From assembly GCF_900496965.1 (NCBI RefSeq), contig NZ_UFQB01000027.1:1-64000 (forward strand): a stretch of 64,000 nucleotides of DNA. Reading direction: 5' to 3'. The DNA comes from Achromobacter agilis (GTDB taxonomy: Bacteria; Pseudomonadota; Gammaproteobacteria; Burkholderiales; Burkholderiaceae_B). This document shows, piece after piece, positions 60,167 to 64,000 of this stretch. Position 1 is the stretch's first letter; each line of letters opens with the position of its first letter. Below the pieces are notes generated by a model. The model had not been told where the DNA came from. It made no database searches and was given only the letters and a program-made list of their open reading frames with translations. A program made the translations under genes and the position numbers.

Positions 60167-60279
60167 GGAAGGCAACGGAGAACCGAGCGGCAGGGAAAAC
60201 CGCGGCGGCAGGTAAAGGGCAAGGGCGGAATTCTAGGGCAGCGCGGCGGCGGCGCGCCGTAAAGGCCCTGTTCCGATTA

Positions 60280-60291
60280 AGGGTATACCCT
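60280..60291 (-). promoter_or_regulatory. Perfect palindrome upstream of the MFS gene
   Basis: AGGGTATACCCT is a perfect 12-bp palindrome about 115 bp upstream of the MFS start, in a GC-poorer patch. It looks like an operator for a dimeric repressor; the regulator is not in the window. Confidence 0.4.
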
Positions 60292-60315
60292 GATTTTTCT
60301 GTGCCTGCCTGCCCG

Positions 60316-61512
60316 CTACACCAGTTTCAAATCCACCGGCGACACCCCCGGAAACACGCGGGCCAGCCGTGCTTTGTCCAGCCCGTACAACCGCGAGAAC
60401 AAGCCGGCGAACACCGCGCGATATTCGTTGAGCACGGGATAGTCGCGGTCCTGGAACAGCGTGTCGCGCTTGACCGCCACCTGGCGGCCCGCAATGCGGC
60501 CGCCCTGCACATTGCCGCCCATGACCCAGTACACCGTGCCATGGCCGTGGTCCGTGCCCTTGTTGCCGTTTTCGCGGAAGGTGCGGCCGAACTCGCTGAT
60601 GACGACCACGGTGGTCTGCCGCCAGGCAGGCCCCATGGCCTCGGCGTAGGCCGCCAGCGCGCGGCCGAGCTGGCCCAGCCGATTCGACAGCACGCCGCTG
60701 GCGGCGCCCTGGCCGACGTGCGTGTCCCAACCCCCGACGTCGACGAAGCCCAGGTTGTAGCCGTCCACCATGAAGCGCGCGATGCGGCGCACCTCCTGCT
60801 CGAGCTTGTCGGCGGACACGGCATTGCCGCTGGCCGCCAGCATCTCGGCCTCGATTTCTTCGCGCGCCGCGCCCATGATGCGCTGTCCTTCGGCGACCGA
60901 GGCGTGCAGGTCCGTGTTCTGGTACATGGACTCGATGGCGCGATTGTCGTCGGCGCTCAGGCGCGACTTGCGGCCGGCGCCGATCAGATCGATGTTGGGC
61001 ACGCGCGTGTCGCCCCGGAATATCTGGGGCACTTCCGAAGTGAAGGCGGCCGCTTTCGCATGCTTGGCGCCCAGGTCCGTCGCGAGGCGGTTGAGAAAGC
61101 CCGAGCGGTAGTTGCCGTTCGCGGCGGCCCCCCGGCCCAGCTCAATGCCGTTCTGGGTTTCGAAATGGCTGCGGCTGGTGTCCTCGGTGCCGGCGAAGGG
61201 CACAAAAGCAAGCTGGCGCCGCTCGTAGAAGGGCAGCAGGCTTTCGGCCAGCGCGGGGTGCAGCGCCCAGCCGTCGGCCAGGGGCAGGGCGGCGCCCGGT
61301 CCGCCGCCAGGGCGGGCGATGGCGATGTTGGGCCGGGACTCGTAATAGAAGTCGCTGGCCGTCGGCACGAGCAGGCTGGCCGCGTCATAGGCGCCGCGCA
61401 TGAAAACGACCAGCAGGCGGTTGCCGGAGGCGGCGGGCGCGGCGTAGAGGCGGGCGCCTCCCAACGCCAGCGGGGCGGCAGCCATCAATTGCAGCAGGCG
61501 GCGGCGATCCAT
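60316..61512 (-). CDS. DUF1501 domain-containing exported protein
   Basis: The 398-residue protein has a twin-arginine-like signal (MDRRRLLQLMAAAPLALGG) and a DUF1501 body related to the alkaline phosphatase/sulfatase superfamily (VVISEFGRTFRENGNKGTDH, GHGTVYWVMGGNV). The family is nearly always paired with DUF1800 and its biological role is unknown. AGGAG precedes the ATG. It lies 46 bp after the DUF1800 stop and is probably exported through Tat. Confidence 0.92.
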   Translation of the reverse strand: MDRRRLLQLMAAAPLALGGARLYAAPAASGNRLLVVFMRGAYDAASLLVPTASDFYYESRPNIAIARPGGGPGAALPLADGWALHPALAESLLPFYERRQLAFVPFAGTEDTSRSHFETQNGIELGRGAAANGNYRSGFLNRLATDLGAKHAKAAAFTSEVPQIFRGDTRVPNIDLIGAGRKSRLSADDNRAIESMYQNTDLHASVAEGQRIMGAAREEIEAEMLAASGNAVSADKLEQEVRRIARFMVDGYNLGFVDVGGWDTHVGQGAASGVLSNRLGQLGRALAAYAEAMGPAWRQTTVVVISEFGRTFRENGNKGTDHGHGTVYWVMGGNVQGGRIAGRQVAVKRDTLFQDRDYPVLNEYRAVFAGLFSRLYGLDKARLARVFPGVSPVDLKLV

Positions 61513-61558
61513 GATGTTCTCCTGGGTCCGGTTGATGGAAAGAACGCTCGCGCGGGCT

Positions 61559-63092
61559 TCAACGGCGCATGAATTCCGGCGAGGCCAGCAGGTAAGTGTT
61601 GGCGTTCTTGGCGGATTTGGCTTGCGCGATGGCCCCGCGCGTGGCGGGCGAGAGCCCCTCGAACAGGCCGTTGCCGGCATTCGCCTTCAGCAGGTGAGGA
61701 ACGCGTGGCAGCTCGGCCGGGGGGGGGGCCGGCGCCCTCCTTGTAGAAGAGCTGGGGCGAAGCAGCGATGACGCTGGCGACCTCGAAGCGCGTCGTCATC
61801 TGGCCCGATCCCGCCCAGTCGGACTGGCTCATGGGATAGCCGTCCGGCGTGAGGCGCTGGTTCAGGGGCTGGCCGAGCTGCCTCAGCATGCCGACGCCCA
61901 TCTTCGGATTCAGGATGGGCGGCATGCCGCCATAGGCCAGCCGCAACGAGGAATAGACGTAATGCACGGGGTCCTTGAATACCCCCTTCTTCAGGGATGC
62001 GGAAAACTCCGGTGAATCGAACAGCGTCTTGAGCGTGGCGGCGATGTCGCCGTCGGTGGCCAGAAATGTCTTGCTCATCTTGTCGACGAGCGCGGCGGCA
62101 GGCGCGTCGCCCGTGAAGTACACCGCAAGCTTCCCGCTGATGTGCCTGGCGGTCGCCGGGTTGCGCGCCAGCAGTTCGGCGGCCTTGTCGACCTCGGACA
62201 TGCCGGCCCCGACGATGCGGTGGCCGAGGAAGCGCTTCTCGCCGAAATCGTGGCGTGCGGGATTGAAGAGGAACAGCCCCTCCTGGACGACCTTGTCGCG
62301 CCATTCGGGCTTGACCTTCGGCGGTTGGGGCTTGTTGCTGATGCCCAGCCCGGTCAGGATGCGGGCCAGTTCCTGCACATCCGTCTGCGAGTAGCCGCCG
62401 CCTACGCCCAGCGTGTGCAGCTCCATCAGTTCACGCGCGTAGTTTTCGTTGATCTTGCCGGCGGCGTTCTGCGTGTTGTCCAGGTAGATCAGCATCGCCG
62501 GCGCGCGCATCGTGGCCGAAAGCAGGTCCCGGAACTTGCCCAGCGCGTGCGGACGGATGGCGCGGTCTTCGTACTGCGACAGGAAGATGCCCACGTCGCC
62601 TTTATTCAGGTCGACGTTGAAATGGTTCATCCAGAACCAGGCCATCTGGTCCTGCAGCTGGTTGGCCGAATAGAGCGCGCGCCACAGGGCGCGGTCGTTG
62701 ACTTCCGCGGCGCGCCGGATCGAGAACCGCCGCGCTTCGCGCATGGCCTCGACCTTCTCGTCGGGCGGCAGCTTGTTCGCCTGTTGCCGCATGCCGATCT
62801 GCGTGGCCCGCGCCGCTTCGTCGGATGTGCGCGAAATCGAGAGCGCGTCGATGCGCTGCTGCACAGCGACCGGCAGCTTGCCCGGGGGCGCGGGATGCAG
62901 CTGCGCGTGCAGGTAGCGTTCCGCGCCGACTTGTTGCATGCGGGCCAGTTCCACGGGCGTGGCGCCCCAGGTCACGCGGTTGACCAGCGCCGCATCGCGC
63001 GCTTTGGCGTCGATGTCCGCCTGGGCCAGGGCGCCGGCGGCCAGCGGAAGCAATAGCAAGGGCAGGGCGCGGCGGAGACGGGATGGCAGCAT
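61559..63092 (-). pseudogene. DUF1800 family exported protein, frameshifted at a C10 tract
   Basis: The intact reading gives about 510 residues: signal peptide (PLLLLPLAAGALAQ), then a DUF1800 domain (MAWFWMNHFNVDLNKGDVG, YARELMELHTLGVGGGYSQ). At 61719-61728 there are ten G on the plus strand (ten C in the gene). Read as is, the frame moves into nonsense and stops at 61485 inside DUF1501. Removing one C restores a natural C-terminus ending SPEFMRR with stop at 61559. It may be a pseudogene, a phase-variable gene or a sequencing error. Confidence 0.85.
61719..61728. repeat. Homopolymer tract of ten G (C10 in the DUF1800 gene)
   Basis: Ten identical bases in the 3' part of the DUF1800 coding region, exactly at the frame break. 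Such tracts are prone to slipped-strand changes. Confidence 0.9.
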
Positions 63093-63304
63093 GGGATGGA
63101 AACCTTCCTTGAGGCCGATCGAGGTGTGACAGGATAATCGCCGGGAAATTCCGCGCCGCGCATGTCTTGCAACGCAAGGAAACGGATCGCATCCGGCTTT
63201 CGCCATTATCCCCGCGCGTATTGCGGGGCCATTGCCCGGGCCGCAGCGGGTCCGTCCTATCATGTGTGGTGAGGGAACATGCAAGCGCCTGAAGGAGGGC
63301 GGCA

Positions 63305-63634
63305 ATGGAAGGGATGATCGAGCGCCTCGAGGCGATGCTGGCCAAAGGAACGGACAACATGCTGTTGCGATTTTCCTTGGGCAAGGCCTATGCGGAACAG
63401 GATTGTTTTCGAGAGGCCGAAGAACATCTGCGCGCCGCGCTCGTGTTCGATCCGGCTTATTCGGTCGCCTGGAAGTGGCTGGGCAAGGCGTGCCTGGGCC
63501 AAGGCGACAAGGCGGGCGCGCGCGCTGCCTGGGAATCCGGCCTGCAAGCCGCGCATGCGCGCGGCGACCAGCAGGTGGTGAAGGAATTGCAGGTGTTTCT
63601 CAAGCGCCTGGACAAGGAGGCCGCGGCCAGCTGA
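63305..63634 (+). CDS. Small tetratricopeptide-repeat protein
   Basis: The 109-residue protein has about two TPR units (LRFSLGKAYAEQDCFREAEE, VAWKWLGKACLGQGDKAGAR) and no signal peptide; it probably mediates protein contacts in the cytoplasm. GAAGGAGGG precedes ATG. It is divergent from the DUF1800 gene with a 212-bp spacer. Confidence 0.8.
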   Translation: MEGMIERLEAMLAKGTDNMLLRFSLGKAYAEQDCFREAEEHLRAALVFDPAYSVAWKWLGKACLGQGDKAGARAAWESGLQAAHARGDQQVVKELQVFLKRLDKEAAAS

Positions 63635-63916
63635 GACCCGCGGCGCCGTTTCCCAGCGCCGCGAGTTCGCGCGAGAGTTCGCGCAGATTGCGCAGCCGGA
63701 GCAGCGTGTTCATGGAAGTCCAGGGGCGGATCGGCCTGCGGCGGGCTCGCTCGGATGAGGCTGGCATTCTATCTTGCGCCGATATCCGCTGGGCGGCGGC
63801 GCGAGGGCCCGCGCGGCTTGGAAGACGATGTAAAAACTACGAGTAGATGTGTCCAGGCGGGCGCGGCGGGGCCGAGCAGCCGTCAAACCATGAAACACGC
63901 TGGGGTTTCTTACGTA
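63635..63916. other. Region between the TPR gene and the last gene, no gene recognised
   Basis: The open frames here are short and look like GC-driven noise. One 37-codon minus-strand ORF (63600-63713) overlaps the TPR end and has no support. The region leads into a promoter for the gene cut by the window end. Confidence 0.4.
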
Positions 63917-63945
63917 TTGACGCGGCAGGGGCCTCGCCATGTAAT
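63917..63945 (+). promoter_or_regulatory. Sigma-70-like promoter of the last gene
   Basis: TTGACG (63917-63922) and TGTAAT (63940-63945) are 17 bp apart and lie about 30 bp upstream of the final ATG, one of the best promoter matches in the window. Confidence 0.55.
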
Positions 63946-63976
63946 CCAAGTAAACGACTAGAGACAAGTGAACGCT

Positions 63977-64000
63977 ATGGGAAATCTGATGGACCTGCGC
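63977..64000 (+). CDS. Start of an unidentified gene (3' end outside window)
   Basis: Only eight codons (MGNLMDLR) are visible after a good promoter and a GAGACAAG ribosome-site-like stretch. An in-frame GTG three codons upstream is a second possible start. The product cannot be identified. Confidence 0.45.

Noticed and set aside
63600-63713. A 37-codon minus-strand ORF at the TPR gene end
   Set aside because: Overlaps the TPR gene, with no clear ribosome site and no similarity.

Overview
The window is a GC-rich chromosomal segment from a betaproteobacterium of the family Alcaligenaceae, most likely Bordetella or a close relative such as Achromobacter. I infer this from protein style, gene order (dedD-cvpA-purF; glnD-map-rpsB-tsf-pyrH-frr-uppS-cdsA-dxr-rseP-bamA-skp-lpxD-fabZ-lpxA-lpxB-rnhB; ppsR-ppsA; smpB-ratA-rnfH; ygfZ-mltG-tmk-holB-tatD) and a GTGTCNGACAC palindrome family that I associate with these genera. 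No database search was possible. I see no rRNA, tRNA, CRISPR array, insertion sequence, prophage or plasmid gene. This is mostly a core region with small accessory pockets.

Layout. 1-2500: end of a SPOR-domain gene, cvpA and purF, closed by a bidirectional terminator. 2515-8046 (minus strand): a YgjP-type metalloprotease, a small orphan ORF, dsbB, a MarC-family membrane protein, glnD and map. 8047-8942: a long stretch with no convincing gene. 8943-24681 (plus strand): a housekeeping superoperon running from translation (rpsB, tsf, frr) through UMP kinase, undecaprenyl-PP and isoprenoid synthesis (uppS, dxr), phospholipid synthesis (cdsA), envelope proteolysis (rseP), outer-membrane assembly (bamA, skp) and lipid A synthesis (lpxD, fabZ, lpxA, lpxB) to rnhB and a TrmH-type methyltransferase. 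24785-26217: three small lipoproteins, two of them paralogues.

26270-29646: divergent ppsR/ppsA (gluconeogenic PEP synthase and its regulatory kinase), followed by a nested palindromic repeat element. 29863-31549 (minus strand): an Ada-like repair and regulatory protein and a class I glutamine amidotransferase. 31719-35862: NfeD/SPFH membrane proteins, a diguanylate cyclase, smpB and ratA-rnfH. 36053-39792: a valine-catabolism operon (isobutyryl-CoA dehydrogenase, 3-hydroxyisobutyryl-CoA hydrolase, 3-hydroxyisobutyrate dehydrogenase, thioesterase) behind a dyad that resembles a LiuR operator. 39871-46348: a VIT-family protein, ygfZ, mltG-tmk-holB-tatD and a periplasmic ankyrin protein.

46535-50520: an IclR regulator, a polar amino-acid ABC transporter and a formimidoylglutamase in one string. 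This suggests uptake and use of histidine or a histidine-derived compound. 50787-53527: glutamate dehydrogenase and an outer-membrane porin. 53710-56824 (minus strand): GST, GNAT, a split (two-gene) lipoate-protein ligase and an RsiV-like lipoprotein. 56953-60166: a DMT exporter divergent from an Lrp regulator, glutathione peroxidase and an MFS exporter. 60316-63092 (minus strand): a DUF1800/DUF1501 pair of exported proteins of unknown role. The DUF1800 gene is frameshifted at a run of ten C residues, which is either a phase-variable tract, a recent lesion or a sequencing error. The window ends with a small TPR protein and the first codons of another gene.
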